Source: Caldilineaceae bacterium SB0661_bin_32
Lineage (GTDB): Bacteria > Chloroflexota > Anaerolineae > Caldilineales > Caldilineaceae
Assembly (NCBI GenBank): GCA_009841235.1
Contig: VXMH01000036.1
Span: forward strand, 1-64,000
Length of the DNA: 64,000 nt
Reading direction: 5' to 3'
The notes beneath the pieces are model-generated. The model worked only from the letters and a program-made list of their open reading frames with translations, made no database searches and had not been told where the DNA came from. Position numbers and translations under genes: made by a program. Shown one piece after another: positions 18,435 through 27,786 of the stretch (positions are counted from its first letter, which is position 1; the number at the start of each line of letters is the position of its first letter).

Positions 18435-19070
18435 ATGGGACTGGGAAATCTTCTGATACGATGCGTGGGCATGACTGTCGGCGCGCAGGTCGGTACGCGT
18501 ATCGCGCACCGCATGCGGCCCCGCCCGTATCCTGGACCGCTGCGGGAGCTCCTCGACCATCCGGTGCGGATGAGGTATCGCGATCCCGTATCCACGCTGG
18601 GCCCGTTCGGCATTGGTCCTGGCGAGACGGTGCTGGATTTGGGGTGCGGCACGGGTACATTTACTGTCGAGATGGCGCGGCAGGTCGGCAGCGAGGGGCG
18701 CGTGCACGCGGTGGACATTCAGGCGTCGATGGTTGACGCGGCGCGGGCGAAGGTGGAGAGCGCCGGCTTTGCCTCGCGCGTCAGTTTTCATCATTGCGGC
18801 GCGTACCGCCTGCCGCTGGAGAGGGAGAGTGTGGACGTTGTGGTTGCGATCGCTTCGCTCTCCGAGATGCCGCAGCCGCTTTTTGCCCTGGAAGAGATTC
18901 GGCGGGTCCTGAAAGCGGGCGGGCGTCTGGCGGTCAGTGAAGAGATGCCTCACACGGGATATGCACTGCAGAGAACGGTGCGGCGCTGGCTGCAGGAAGT
19001 GGGTTTTCGCTACGGGGGGCTGCGGGGCACTCCTTTTTGCTACAGCTTGCTTTATTTCAAGGACGAATAG
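18435..19070 (+). CDS. Class I SAM-dependent methyltransferase
   Basis: A 211-residue methyltransferase of the UbiE/Methyltransf_11 type. Motif I VLDLGCGTGTFTVEMA (about 68-83), the acidic motif AVDIQASMV, and the post-motif block LFALEEIRRVLKAGGRLAVSEE are clear. The substrate is unknown. A hydrophobic N-terminal patch with a basic stretch (residues 1-35) might associate it with the membrane. It lies 56 bases after the Get3-like gene, same strand. Confidence 0.85.
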   Translation: MGLGNLLIRCVGMTVGAQVGTRIAHRMRPRPYPGPLRELLDHPVRMRYRDPVSTLGPFGIGPGETVLDLGCGTGTFTVEMARQVGSEGRVHAVDIQASMVDAARAKVESAGFASRVSFHHCGAYRLPLERESVDVVVAIASLSEMPQPLFALEEIRRVLKAGGRLAVSEEMPHTGYALQRTVRRWLQEVGFRYGGLRGTPFCYSLLYFKDE

Positions 19071-19175
19071 CCGCGGCGGCACAGTGCCATTGGAACATTT
19101 CTTCCTAATCAGTCCACACCGATCTGCTATAATTTCATGAGACGGTGTAGACAGCCCCGCAGGCGTGGAGTTGGC

Positions 19176-20285
19176 GTGGAACTGGATTTGAGACTGCCGT
19201 ACAGTACGGAGGGGCTGCCGGGGCTCGGCGGACAGTTACGGGCCGCGCCGGATGCCTTTATCGTTGAGGAGATACCGCTATACGAAGCCAGTGGGGCGGG
19301 CCAGCATCTCTATGTCAACATAACGAAAGAGGAGCTGACCAGCCGAGAAGTGCAGCGGGGGCTGGCCGAGGCGTTCGACCTGCCGTACAGAGCGGTCGGT
19401 TTTGCGGGCATGAAGGACAAGCATGCTCGGGCAACGCAGACGTTCAGCCTATTGGTCGGCCACGTAGACGATGAGTTTCTGAAGGCGGCGCCGGCGCGCA
19501 TCGGCGCGAAGACGCCGGTGACGGTGAACTGGGTGCGCCTGCATCGCAACAAGCTCAAGAAGGGGCACCTGCTGGGCAACCGCTTTACGATTACGGTTAC
19601 CCGACCATCTGTCGATGGCGAGGAGGTGATGGCGCGGGCGACGGCCATCGCGGCGCAGGTGCGGAGTTGCGGGCTTCCCAACTATTACGGCCCGCAGCGC
19701 CTGGGGCAGAACGGCGCGAATGTCCGGCGCGGCTGGGAGCTGCTCCAGGGAAACAAGAGAATGGCCAACCGCTGGTTGCGCAGCCTCCTGCTTGCCAGTG
19801 TGCAAAGCTATCTGTGCAACCGTTACCTGGCCCTGCGGCAGCAACAAGGCAGGTTCACCAAGCTGCTGAAAGGAGACATCGCCAAAAAGCACGACACCGG
19901 CGGCCTGTTCGTTGTCGCCGATCAGGCGGCGGAGCAGGGACGTTTCGAACGGAAGGAGATCAGCTTTACCGCACCGATTTATGGACCAAAGATGTGGGAG
20001 GCGGAGGCTGAATCGGGTGATCTGGAGCAGGGGCTCCTGGCAGAGAGCGGCCTGGATATGGGCTCGTTAGCCAAGGCGAAGATGATGGGTACGCGGCGGC
20101 TGGGCCGCATTCTGCTCAACGATCTGTCGGTCAGGCAGAAGGGCAGGGAGATGGTTGTGGCGTTTTCGTTGCCGAAAGGGGCTTTTGCCACAACGGTGCT
20201 GCGGGAGTTCATGAAAGTATCTGACGATCTGCTGGCGCAGACAGCAACGGACAACGGCGAGATTGATGAGGATGGCGGGATTTAA
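19176..20285 (+). CDS. truD: tRNA pseudouridine(13) synthase TruD
   Basis: Modifies U13 of certain tRNAs. The family signatures are present: a start rich in LPGLGGQLRAAPDAFIVEEIP, the catalytic Asp block GFAGMKDKHARATQTFS (about 78-94), NYYGPQRLGQNG, and the TruD insertion domain. About 369 residues is within family range. GTG 19176 is preferred: GGAG lies five bases upstream and the protein then begins like its relatives. ATG 19137 would add a basic 13-residue extension. Confidence 0.9.
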   Translation: MELDLRLPYSTEGLPGLGGQLRAAPDAFIVEEIPLYEASGAGQHLYVNITKEELTSREVQRGLAEAFDLPYRAVGFAGMKDKHARATQTFSLLVGHVDDEFLKAAPARIGAKTPVTVNWVRLHRNKLKKGHLLGNRFTITVTRPSVDGEEVMARATAIAAQVRSCGLPNYYGPQRLGQNGANVRRGWELLQGNKRMANRWLRSLLLASVQSYLCNRYLALRQQQGRFTKLLKGDIAKKHDTGGLFVVADQAAEQGRFERKEISFTAPIYGPKMWEAEAESGDLEQGLLAESGLDMGSLAKAKMMGTRRLGRILLNDLSVRQKGREMVVAFSLPKGAFATTVLREFMKVSDDLLAQTATDNGEIDEDGGI

Positions 20286-20348
20286 ACGGTGCACGACGAA
20301 AAGCCCATAAGCGACAACGAATTCTCCATCAGGCAACGGAGTACCAAC

Positions 20349-21014
20349 ATGGAAATGCCGTTATTCCCTCTGAATGTTGTGCTTTTCCCGGGTATGGCGC
20401 TGCCCCTGCACATCTTTGAGCCCCGCTACCGGGAGATGATCAACCGCTGCCTGGACGAGAACCTGGCGTTCGGGGTTGTGTTGATCAAGGAGGGCCTGGA
20501 GGTAGGGGGCGATGCGGTGCCGCGCCGGGTGGGGACGGCTGCGCGAATCGTGAAGGTGGACCGTCAAGCGGACGGCAGGATGAACATTCAGGTTGTGGGC
20601 ACACGTCGATTTCGGATCGAGGCGTTGAACCGCGAGCTTCCCTATCTTACGGGACGTGTGCGACATTTTCCGGTAACCGACGGGGATACGAAACTGGCGG
20701 TCGAGCGGGCGCACAAGGTACGCCCCAAGATCACGCGCTATGTTGAACTGTTGACGAAGGCTACGGGCGTGCAGCTGAAATTGGACCGTCTGCCGGAGGA
20801 TGCTACCAGCCTGGCGTTTCTCACGGCAATCACTTTGCAGGTGCGGCCCGAAGACAAGCACCGCATGCTGGCGCTGCCGGGGGTGCCGCAGCTTTTGGCG
20901 CTGGGCAACTACTATCTGGGGCGCGAACTTCAGCTGCTTGACCATATGATCAGCAGTCAAGAAGCGCTACCGGCAATGACCATTGGCCCGACAGGGCAGT
21001 TGTTTGCCAATTGA
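20349..21014 (+). CDS. LON substrate-binding (N-terminal) domain protein
   Basis: A 221-residue stand-alone LON-SB domain protein, without the AAA or protease domains of Lon. It begins PLFPLNVVLFPGMALPLHIFEPRYREMI, the hallmark of the domain, and ends in a helical bundle with LDRLPED and LLALGNYYL. Such proteins may recruit substrates or bind cereblon-type ligands; the role in bacteria is not settled. ATG 20349 has GGAG seven bases upstream; an in-frame GTG at 20289 is less likely. Confidence 0.87.
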   Translation: MEMPLFPLNVVLFPGMALPLHIFEPRYREMINRCLDENLAFGVVLIKEGLEVGGDAVPRRVGTAARIVKVDRQADGRMNIQVVGTRRFRIEALNRELPYLTGRVRHFPVTDGDTKLAVERAHKVRPKITRYVELLTKATGVQLKLDRLPEDATSLAFLTAITLQVRPEDKHRMLALPGVPQLLALGNYYLGRELQLLDHMISSQEALPAMTIGPTGQLFAN

Positions 21015-21142
21015 TAACGTGACCGGCGCGGCTGGCTGCTGCCGACGGTCTGGCTGTTTTTCCCCGGGCAACTACTGTAGATCAGTCCCAAGAGTATACA
21101 AATCCGAGACGTCTTAGCAGACAGCCGCGAAAGGACAGATGT

Positions 21143-22060
21143 ATGGCTACTCATCAGTTCCAGCCGGACCATTATTTCAGCACGATCGGCTCGCATCCAC
21201 CTGTGTTACGCGTGCAGCCGGGTGACAGCATCGAAACAACGACGGTCGATGCCAGAGGACAGGACAGCAGCGGCCAGCCGGTAACGTCAGGGGGCAATCC
21301 GATGACCGGCCCATTTTATGTAGACGGGGCCGAACCCGGGGACACGCTGGTGGTGCATCTGGACAAGCTGCTCTGCAACCGCCCTTACGGGTGGACGCGG
21401 ACGATGGTGGCCCCAAATGTCGTCGACCCGGAGCAGGTGCCCAATATGCCATGGCCGGCGGAGGGGCAGGAGCTGGCCAGCTGGCGGGTGGACAACGAGG
21501 CGGGTACGGTGACGCTGGAGGAGCCGCAGACGAGCCTGGGGGCGCTGACGCTGCCGCTGGCGCCGATGCCGGGCTGTTTTGGGGTGGCGCCGGACCGGGG
21601 CGAGGCGATCTCGACGGCTACGTCCGGTCCCCACGGCGGCAACATGGACTATCGCGGGTTTGTGGAAGGTGTGACCGTCTATCTTCCTGTTTTTGTGCCC
21701 GGGGCGCTCTTTCACATAGGTGACGGCCATGCGGTGCAGGGGGATGGCGAGATCGTGGGTACCGGCGTGGAGATCTCTTTCGACGTGGGTTTTACGGTGG
21801 ATGTGCAGAAGGGGCGGCGCATCTACTGGCCGAGAGGGGAAAACGAGGCGTATATCTTTACGGCGGGCAACGCGCGTCCGCTGGATCAGGCTACGCAACA
21901 TGCGACCACGGAGATGATCCGCTGGCTGGAGAAGGATCTGGGGATCGATCCGGTGGGCGCGCACATTCTGATGGGGCAGACGGTGGAATACGACCTTGGA
22001 AACATCTATGACCCGGCCTACACGATGATCTGCAAGATGCCGAAAGCGGTGCTGCCTTAG
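21143..22060 (+). CDS. Acetamidase/formamidase family protein
   Basis: A 305-residue amidase of the FmdA_AmdA family, which hydrolyses formamide, acetamide or similar short amides to ammonia and carboxylate. Family blocks seen are GNPMTGPFYVDGAEPGDTLVV, PMPGCFGVAPD, GPHGGNMDYR, and LFHIGDGHAVQGDGEIVGTGVE. There is no signal peptide. It appears monocistronic and convergent with the YfhO-like gene. Confidence 0.9.
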   Translation: MATHQFQPDHYFSTIGSHPPVLRVQPGDSIETTTVDARGQDSSGQPVTSGGNPMTGPFYVDGAEPGDTLVVHLDKLLCNRPYGWTRTMVAPNVVDPEQVPNMPWPAEGQELASWRVDNEAGTVTLEEPQTSLGALTLPLAPMPGCFGVAPDRGEAISTATSGPHGGNMDYRGFVEGVTVYLPVFVPGALFHIGDGHAVQGDGEIVGTGVEISFDVGFTVDVQKGRRIYWPRGENEAYIFTAGNARPLDQATQHATTEMIRWLEKDLGIDPVGAHILMGQTVEYDLGNIYDPAYTMICKMPKAVLP

Positions 22061-22072
22061 GTGAGGAGTGAG

Positions 22073-22120
22073 GGAAGAGGAGAGAGGGGCGACAGGAGGC
22101 AGATCGTCCTCTCTCTCTTC
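22073..22120. terminator. Possible bidirectional terminator
   Basis: Purine-rich GGAAGAGGAGAGAGG (22073-22087) can pair with CCTCTCTCTCTTC (22108-22120) with one bulge, between two convergent genes (stops at 22060 and 22131). The loop is 20 bases. Confidence 0.45.
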
Positions 22121-22130
22121 AGTTAATTGT

Positions 22131-24698
22131 TTAGACGCCCCGCTGGACGCCTCGCCTTTTAAGAGCGACTAGCCGCGACAGAAACAGACCCGCCAGCAGC
22201 AGGAACCCCACGCCAAAGAGCGCGAGCCCGCGACGCCAGCTTTCGGGCGCGTACCATAGCCGTATTTCCAGATCTCCGGGGGGAACGGGCAGGGCCCGGA
22301 AGGTGTAGTTGGCCCTCCGCACGGGGGCGGGCTCCCTGTTTACGGTCGCGAGCCAGCCGGGGAACCAGACTTCGCTGAGAACAAGATAGCCCGGCCTTTC
22401 GGCATGGACAGCCAGCACGATCTCATTCGGGCTGTATGCGAGAACCGACACGGGTCCTGCCATGCTCGATGGGTCTGACTCGTCCGCGGTCGCGGGGATG
22501 GACGGGATGTCGTCATGGCGCTGCGCCAAGACGACGGCATGCATTGGTTCAAAGGACGGCTGTTTCAGGGCAGCGAGCACGGCTTCTTCGTCGGGGAGGA
22601 GCTGGGCTACGGGAACCAGCCAGGCCCGGGGCAATGGATCGGGGTTTTCGTAGACGGCGAGGGGGCCGGGGGCGTCGTATGCGAGTGTATATTGGTCATC
22701 CAAGGGCGTACCGTCGCGCACGATGACGAAACGCACGTTGTACATATCGTAGATCCGCGTGTGGCGCCCGGGGTTATTGTTCCACAGCCCCTGCCAGTGC
22801 GTGAGTACCAGGGGGTTGTATATCCCCCACACATCCTGGAGCCCAAAGAGCGCGGCGGTATTGGGCTGCCACAGATCGTAGATGCCGGTGCGGACGTCGA
22901 TGCGAAAGTGGTCGAGATTGGTGTTGGGTGGAGCGGGGTTGGCCGAGTCGCGGTCGGCTGCCACATTGGTGCCGGCCTGTCCTTGCAGATAGGCGATAAC
23001 CTCGGGTTGGGCGAAACTGCGTGACGGGTCGTTTTCGCTAACGTCGATATTTATGCCAGCGGCGGTTAGCTCCAGCAACAGGAGGATGAGTAGCAGCGGG
23101 GCAAACATGCCGCTGGCGAGACGTTTGCGCCGATACAGGGCGAGCAGCAGCGACACAGCCAGCCAGACGGTAATTGCGATGAGGACAGCCTGGGCCGACA
23201 TGGCGGCGCGCTGCATTGCGACGGAGTCCCCATCCAGAACGCGGGTGGTTACCAGCGCTAGCGGAATGGCGACGACGAGGAGCACGGGGGCGCCGAAGCG
23301 AATCAGGTAGAGATATAGTGTGTGATGGAGGGATGGGGCATCTTCCTGACTTCTGCTCCTTCCCCTCAGCAGGGCATCCAACCCGAAGGCGGCAAGCACG
23401 GAGAGTGCCAAGGCCCACAGTACGATGGTTCTGGCGGGGGCCTGGAAGCTGCCGTAGACGGGCAGGATACGAGTCAGCCAGCCGTGAACTGGCGTGTTGC
23501 CGCCGAGGGCGATGACGAAGCCGGACAGGGCCAGCGCGAGCCAGGGAAGCAGGCGGCGACGCTTTTCCGGCATGGGCAACAGGATGGCGCCGGCCGCGAC
23601 GAGGATAGTCACCAGTCCTGTATAGGGCAGTTCGACCCGGTCCCATGAACCCCAGTAGTCCCAAGGTCCGCGCCCGAAGAAGCCGGGTGTCAGCAGGCCG
23701 ATGAAGGCGGGTCCGGGTTCCAGTGAGTAGGATATGGTGTCCTGGTAGTCGAATGCTCCCCTTTGGGTGAAGGGGAGCATTTCAAAGGCGGGGAGAAGGA
23801 TTGGCGCCGAGAGAAGGGCTGTAAGGATGAAGACGGTGAGGGGGTATTGAAGGCCTGCTATGGACTTGCGTAGGGCAGTCTGGTGGGAGACCGTAGCCAG
23901 GCTTTCCCAATAGTCAGCCCCCATTCTCCCCAATGAGTAGATCCCCACAGTCATTGCCAGATAGTAGCTGCTCTGGGCGTGGCCGGCGTAGTTGGCGATT
24001 GCAAAGAGCGCGGCGGCGACGCCGGCCCAAGGGAGGCTGCGGCGGGTCAGTGCCAAGTGACAGGCGGTGAGGATCCAGCCGCTCCACGAAAGGACGGCGA
24101 CCAGATTGAGGTTGCCGAGATGGATGAAGAGAATATCGCAGAGACCGAACGCCAGTCCGGCCAGCAGGGCAGCGGGGCGGCTGCGGCCCAGGGTGCGCAC
24201 AAGCACATACACACCAAGCCCGGCCCACCAGAGATGACCGATGCTGAGGAGCTGCATCCAGCGGTAGTCGAAGGCAGGATTGAGCAGGAAGAGCAGCAGG
24301 TTGGGTGGATAGAGGAATCCGGCCTGAATGTCGGTGATGAAGGGCGCGCCGCCGTAGAGGTGTGGATTCCAGAGAGGCAGCTGTCCCTGGCTGAGGGTGC
24401 GGGCGGCGAATCGGTAGATGGGGAAGAGGAAGCTGACCAGGTCGCCGCCGTCGGCAGGCTGGTAGACGGCACCGCTGATGGTGCGCCCGAAGAAGGCTGC
24501 AAACATTCCGGCCAGCAGGGCTGCGCCCAGGAGATCCCAACGCCGCTCGTCACGGCGGTATGTCAGCCAGGCAGTTGCGCCGGCCCAGAGCAGAAGGATG
24601 AGAAGGCCGGTGCTGACGGGGAGGAGATCCGATGGTGTACTCATCAGGCGGTTCAGTGCTGCGGGCTGGAGAAAGGGAGTTGCAGTGCCTTGATTCAT
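22131..24698 (-). CDS. YfhO-family multi-spanning membrane protein
   Basis: An 855-residue GT-C-like membrane protein of the YfhO group. It has about 12 hydrophobic segments: the first near residue 30, then the loop with PADGGDLVSFLFP, LPLWNPHLYGGAPF and more helices to about 560. A large soluble C-terminal portion follows (NLDHFRIDVRTGIY onward), then a last helix near 830 with a basic end. Such proteins are candidate glycosyl- or lipid-linked-sugar transferases; in Bacillus YfhO glycosylates lipoteichoic acid. The acceptor here is unknown. ATG 24698 is chosen; ATG 24644 is possible. Confidence 0.82.
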   Translation of the reverse strand: MNQGTATPFLQPAALNRLMSTPSDLLPVSTGLLILLLWAGATAWLTYRRDERRWDLLGAALLAGMFAAFFGRTISGAVYQPADGGDLVSFLFPIYRFAARTLSQGQLPLWNPHLYGGAPFITDIQAGFLYPPNLLLFLLNPAFDYRWMQLLSIGHLWWAGLGVYVLVRTLGRSRPAALLAGLAFGLCDILFIHLGNLNLVAVLSWSGWILTACHLALTRRSLPWAGVAAALFAIANYAGHAQSSYYLAMTVGIYSLGRMGADYWESLATVSHQTALRKSIAGLQYPLTVFILTALLSAPILLPAFEMLPFTQRGAFDYQDTISYSLEPGPAFIGLLTPGFFGRGPWDYWGSWDRVELPYTGLVTILVAAGAILLPMPEKRRRLLPWLALALSGFVIALGGNTPVHGWLTRILPVYGSFQAPARTIVLWALALSVLAAFGLDALLRGRSRSQEDAPSLHHTLYLYLIRFGAPVLLVVAIPLALVTTRVLDGDSVAMQRAAMSAQAVLIAITVWLAVSLLLALYRRKRLASGMFAPLLLILLLLELTAAGINIDVSENDPSRSFAQPEVIAYLQGQAGTNVAADRDSANPAPPNTNLDHFRIDVRTGIYDLWQPNTAALFGLQDVWGIYNPLVLTHWQGLWNNNPGRHTRIYDMYNVRFVIVRDGTPLDDQYTLAYDAPGPLAVYENPDPLPRAWLVPVAQLLPDEEAVLAALKQPSFEPMHAVVLAQRHDDIPSIPATADESDPSSMAGPVSVLAYSPNEIVLAVHAERPGYLVLSEVWFPGWLATVNREPAPVRRANYTFRALPVPPGDLEIRLWYAPESWRRGLALFGVGFLLLAGLFLSRLVALKRRGVQRGV

Positions 24699-24876
24699 CG
24701 CGGGGGAGCACCCCCGTGCCGACTCCGGTTTTGTCGCAAACTTGTGTGGTGGCGAATCTTTACAGTGGCGCTCCGACGGCTGTATGGTATAACAGAAGAA
24801 GAGTGAACAAAAGGTTTTGATGGCTCGAAAGCAGCAGATGCGCGGCGTTTCGGGACAATCCACAGTAGAGGCGGCC

Positions 24877-26475
24877 ATGCAAGCGGACCTGGCGCTATTC
24901 AACGGCAATATCCACACGATGGATCTGCGTCAGCCGCGGGTTTCGGCGGCGGCGATCGCGGGCGACCGTTTTCTGGCTACGGGCAGCGACAGTGATATGC
25001 GGTCGTTTCTGGCGCCGGGCGGGCGGGAGGTTGATCTGCGGGGCGCGACCGTCGTGCCCGGTTTCATTGACGCCCACATCCACTTTCTTTCCTATGGGCT
25101 GAGTCTGCGGGAGATCGATCTGAGCGGGGCGGCGACGCTGTCGTCGGCATTGGAGCGGGTCGGGCGGCGGGCGGCGGATACGCCCCCCGGTCAGTGGCTC
25201 ACAGGCCGCGGCTGGGACCAGTCGGTCTGGGAGGGCGGCGCGTTTCCTGCGGCTGCACAGTTGGACGCGGTCGCGGGGGAGCATCCAGTTTACCTGGCGC
25301 GCAAGTGCGGCCACGCGGCGTGGGTGAACAGCCTGGCATTGGAACGGGTGGGGATCACAGCCCATACTGAGGACCCGGAGGGCGGCGAGATTGTGCGCGG
25401 TGGGGAGGGGAAGCCGACGGGCATTCTGTTGGAAAAGGCGATGGAGCTGGCCTTTCCCTGCATGGCGGAACCGTCTGATGCTGAGGCGCTGGCCGCGGTG
25501 CGCCACGCGCAGGAGGTCGCCAACCGCATGGGGATCGTGGGCGTACACACGAAGGAGGCGGCGGGCTCTCTGCGGGCCTTTCAGCAGCTGCGCGCGGAGG
25601 GAGATCTCACGCTGCGGACGGTGGCGCAGATCCCCGTGGCCGAGCTGGACAGCGCGATCCGGCTGGGGCTGCGCACGGGGCTAGGCGATGAGTTTTTGCG
25701 CATCGGCGGGGTGAAGGTCTTCAGCGACGGCGCGCTGGGACCGCGGACGGCGTGGATGCTGGCGCCGTATGACGGCGAACCCGAGAACACCGGCATCGCG
25801 GTGACCGGGGCCGAAGAGATGGCGGACATCATTGCCAGGGCTACGGACGCGGGGCTGGCGGTGGTCACACATGCGATCGGCGACAGGGCGAATCGGATGG
25901 TGCTGGACGCGCTGGAAACGAGCCGCCGCGCCGGGCGGGGTCTGCATTTGCGGCACCGCATCGAGCATGCGCAGGTGCTGCATGCGGACGACATTGCCCG
26001 TTTCGCGGCGCTGGATGTCATTGCGTCGGTGCAGCCGATTCACGCCACTCAGGACATGCTCCTTGCCGACAGATATTGGGGGGAGCGCAGCCGCTATGCC
26101 TACGCGTTTCGGAGCCTGTGGGACAGCGGGGCAAGGCTGGCCTTCGGATCGGACGCGCCGGTGGAGACGCCGGACGTGATCCAGGGGATTCACGCGGCGG
26201 TTACGCGGATGCGGGCGGACGGCAGCCCCGGCGGTGACGGGTGGTATCCTGAGGAGCGGCTGACTGTGGAGGAGGCGGTGTGGGCGTATACGGTTGGGGC
26301 GGCATACGCCGGCGGAACGGAGAGCAGCCAAGGCAGCATTACGCCGGGTAAGTTGGCTGATCTGGTGGTGCTGTCACAGGATATTTTCACGATCCATCCG
26401 ATGGCGATATTGGAGACGGACGTGGAGGCTACGCTGTTTGGCGGCGCGTTTGTGTGGGGGGCGTCTGCATTCTGA
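24877..26475 (+). CDS. Amidohydrolase family 3 (YtcJ-like)
   Basis: A 532-residue TIM-barrel metal-dependent amidohydrolase. The HxH metal motif sits in PGFIDAHIHFLSYG (about residues 60-73). The later ligands lie in VVTHAIGDRA and HRIEHAQVL, with the catalytic Asp in AFGSDAPVE. Relatives hydrolyse varied amides, and many have no known substrate. ATG 24877 follows AGAGGCGG; an in-frame start at 24817-24820 would add a non-conserved leader. It is divergent from the YfhO-like gene. Confidence 0.9.
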   Translation: MQADLALFNGNIHTMDLRQPRVSAAAIAGDRFLATGSDSDMRSFLAPGGREVDLRGATVVPGFIDAHIHFLSYGLSLREIDLSGAATLSSALERVGRRAADTPPGQWLTGRGWDQSVWEGGAFPAAAQLDAVAGEHPVYLARKCGHAAWVNSLALERVGITAHTEDPEGGEIVRGGEGKPTGILLEKAMELAFPCMAEPSDAEALAAVRHAQEVANRMGIVGVHTKEAAGSLRAFQQLRAEGDLTLRTVAQIPVAELDSAIRLGLRTGLGDEFLRIGGVKVFSDGALGPRTAWMLAPYDGEPENTGIAVTGAEEMADIIARATDAGLAVVTHAIGDRANRMVLDALETSRRAGRGLHLRHRIEHAQVLHADDIARFAALDVIASVQPIHATQDMLLADRYWGERSRYAYAFRSLWDSGARLAFGSDAPVETPDVIQGIHAAVTRMRADGSPGGDGWYPEERLTVEEAVWAYTVGAAYAGGTESSQGSITPGKLADLVVLSQDIFTIHPMAILETDVEATLFGGAFVWGASAF

Positions 26476-26552
26476 ACAGGTGCTGATTTGCTCCGTTTTT
26501 GACCCTTCGAAACGAAAGCAGCGACCTTCCTTTCGATCTGGCGATGTAGAGA

Positions 26553-27653
26553 ATGGGATTCATCCCCGGCCTGGAATTGAGCAGACGGTTTTATTGGGAG
26601 GCGGTGCGGCCGGTGCTGGAGGGGTCGTTCAGCGGGCTGCGGCATAGCGCGGCCTTGATAGGGCCGGGGTCGGAGACGCTTGGGTTTGACGACGAGATGT
26701 CGACGGACCATGGCTGGGGGCCGCGACTACAGCTTTTTCTGCGGCCGGCCGATTGGGAAATTCACGCTGGAGATATCGACTCGGCGCTGCGCGACGGTTT
26801 GCCGCACAGTTTTCTGGGCTACCCGACGAATTTCAGTCAACCGAACCCCGATGACAATGGAGTCCAGCTCTTGGAGGCGTCGGAAGGCGGGCCGGTCAAT
26901 CACCGGGTGGAAACGCAGACGGTTGGCGGGTTTTTCTGCGGGTACCTGGGTTTTGACATCAGCAGGACGATCGGTGCGGCGGACTGGCTGACTTTTCCCC
27001 AGCAGAAGCTACGCACGATCACGGCAGGCGGGGTCTTCCACGACAAAATCGGGTTGGAGAGCGTGCGGGCGCGGTTCAGCTGGTATCCGCAGGATGTGTG
27101 GCGGTATCTGCTGGCTGCGGGATGGGCTCGCATTGGGCAGGAGGAGCATCTGATGGGGCGGGCGGGGCTGGTGGGCGACGAGCTGGGCTCGGCGTTAATC
27201 GGGGCGCGGCTGGTCCGGGACGTGATGCGGCTGTGTTTTCTGATGGAAAGACAGTATGCTCCGTATGCTAAGTGGTTTGGGTCCGCATTCTCGCAGTTGG
27301 AAAGCGCAGCTGCTTTGACCGATATATTGGTGAAAGTACAGAGGGCGTCCACCTGGCAGGAGCGGGACCGCTGGCTGAGCGAGGCATACCGGGTCGCGGC
27401 TGGCCGGCACAACCGGCTTGGGCTCACTGAACCGATGCCGGAGAGGCCGATGCACTTTTTTGGCCGGCCGTTTCGCGTGATGGCGTTGCACGGTTTCGCG
27501 GACGCGCTGCTGCGGTCTGTCCGGGATCCGAAGATAGTGCAACTGGCCAAGCGCCGACCCATAGGGAGCATTGACCAGTTCAGTGACAACACTGATTTGC
27601 TGGAGGCGACGGAGCTCAGGGAGTCGCTGCGGGCGCTGTACGGACCTCGCTAG
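26553..27653 (+). CDS. DUF4037 protein (nucleotidyltransferase-like)
   Basis: A 366-residue protein with the DUF4037 pattern. A nucleotidyltransferase-like start (IGPGSETLGFDDEMSTDHGWGPRL, about 36-60) is followed by the conserved DUF blocks FCGYLGFD, RARFSWYPQDVWRYLLA, GDELGSALIGARLVRDVMRLCFLMER and YAPYAKWFGSAF. No biochemical role is established. It starts 77 bases after the amidohydrolase, same strand. Confidence 0.8.
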   Translation: MGFIPGLELSRRFYWEAVRPVLEGSFSGLRHSAALIGPGSETLGFDDEMSTDHGWGPRLQLFLRPADWEIHAGDIDSALRDGLPHSFLGYPTNFSQPNPDDNGVQLLEASEGGPVNHRVETQTVGGFFCGYLGFDISRTIGAADWLTFPQQKLRTITAGGVFHDKIGLESVRARFSWYPQDVWRYLLAAGWARIGQEEHLMGRAGLVGDELGSALIGARLVRDVMRLCFLMERQYAPYAKWFGSAFSQLESAAALTDILVKVQRASTWQERDRWLSEAYRVAAGRHNRLGLTEPMPERPMHFFGRPFRVMALHGFADALLRSVRDPKIVQLAKRRPIGSIDQFSDNTDLLEATELRESLRALYGPR

Positions 27654-27786
27654 TGGTTCGCGTCGAGAAGCAGGAGACAGCTGGGTGCGGCTGTTTCGCT
27701 TGGGCGCGTTTGGACTGAAGCCAAATCATTAGAGAATCACATAGACATATTCGATGGAGTACTAAGACAGTTTTGGAGACGCTTCG

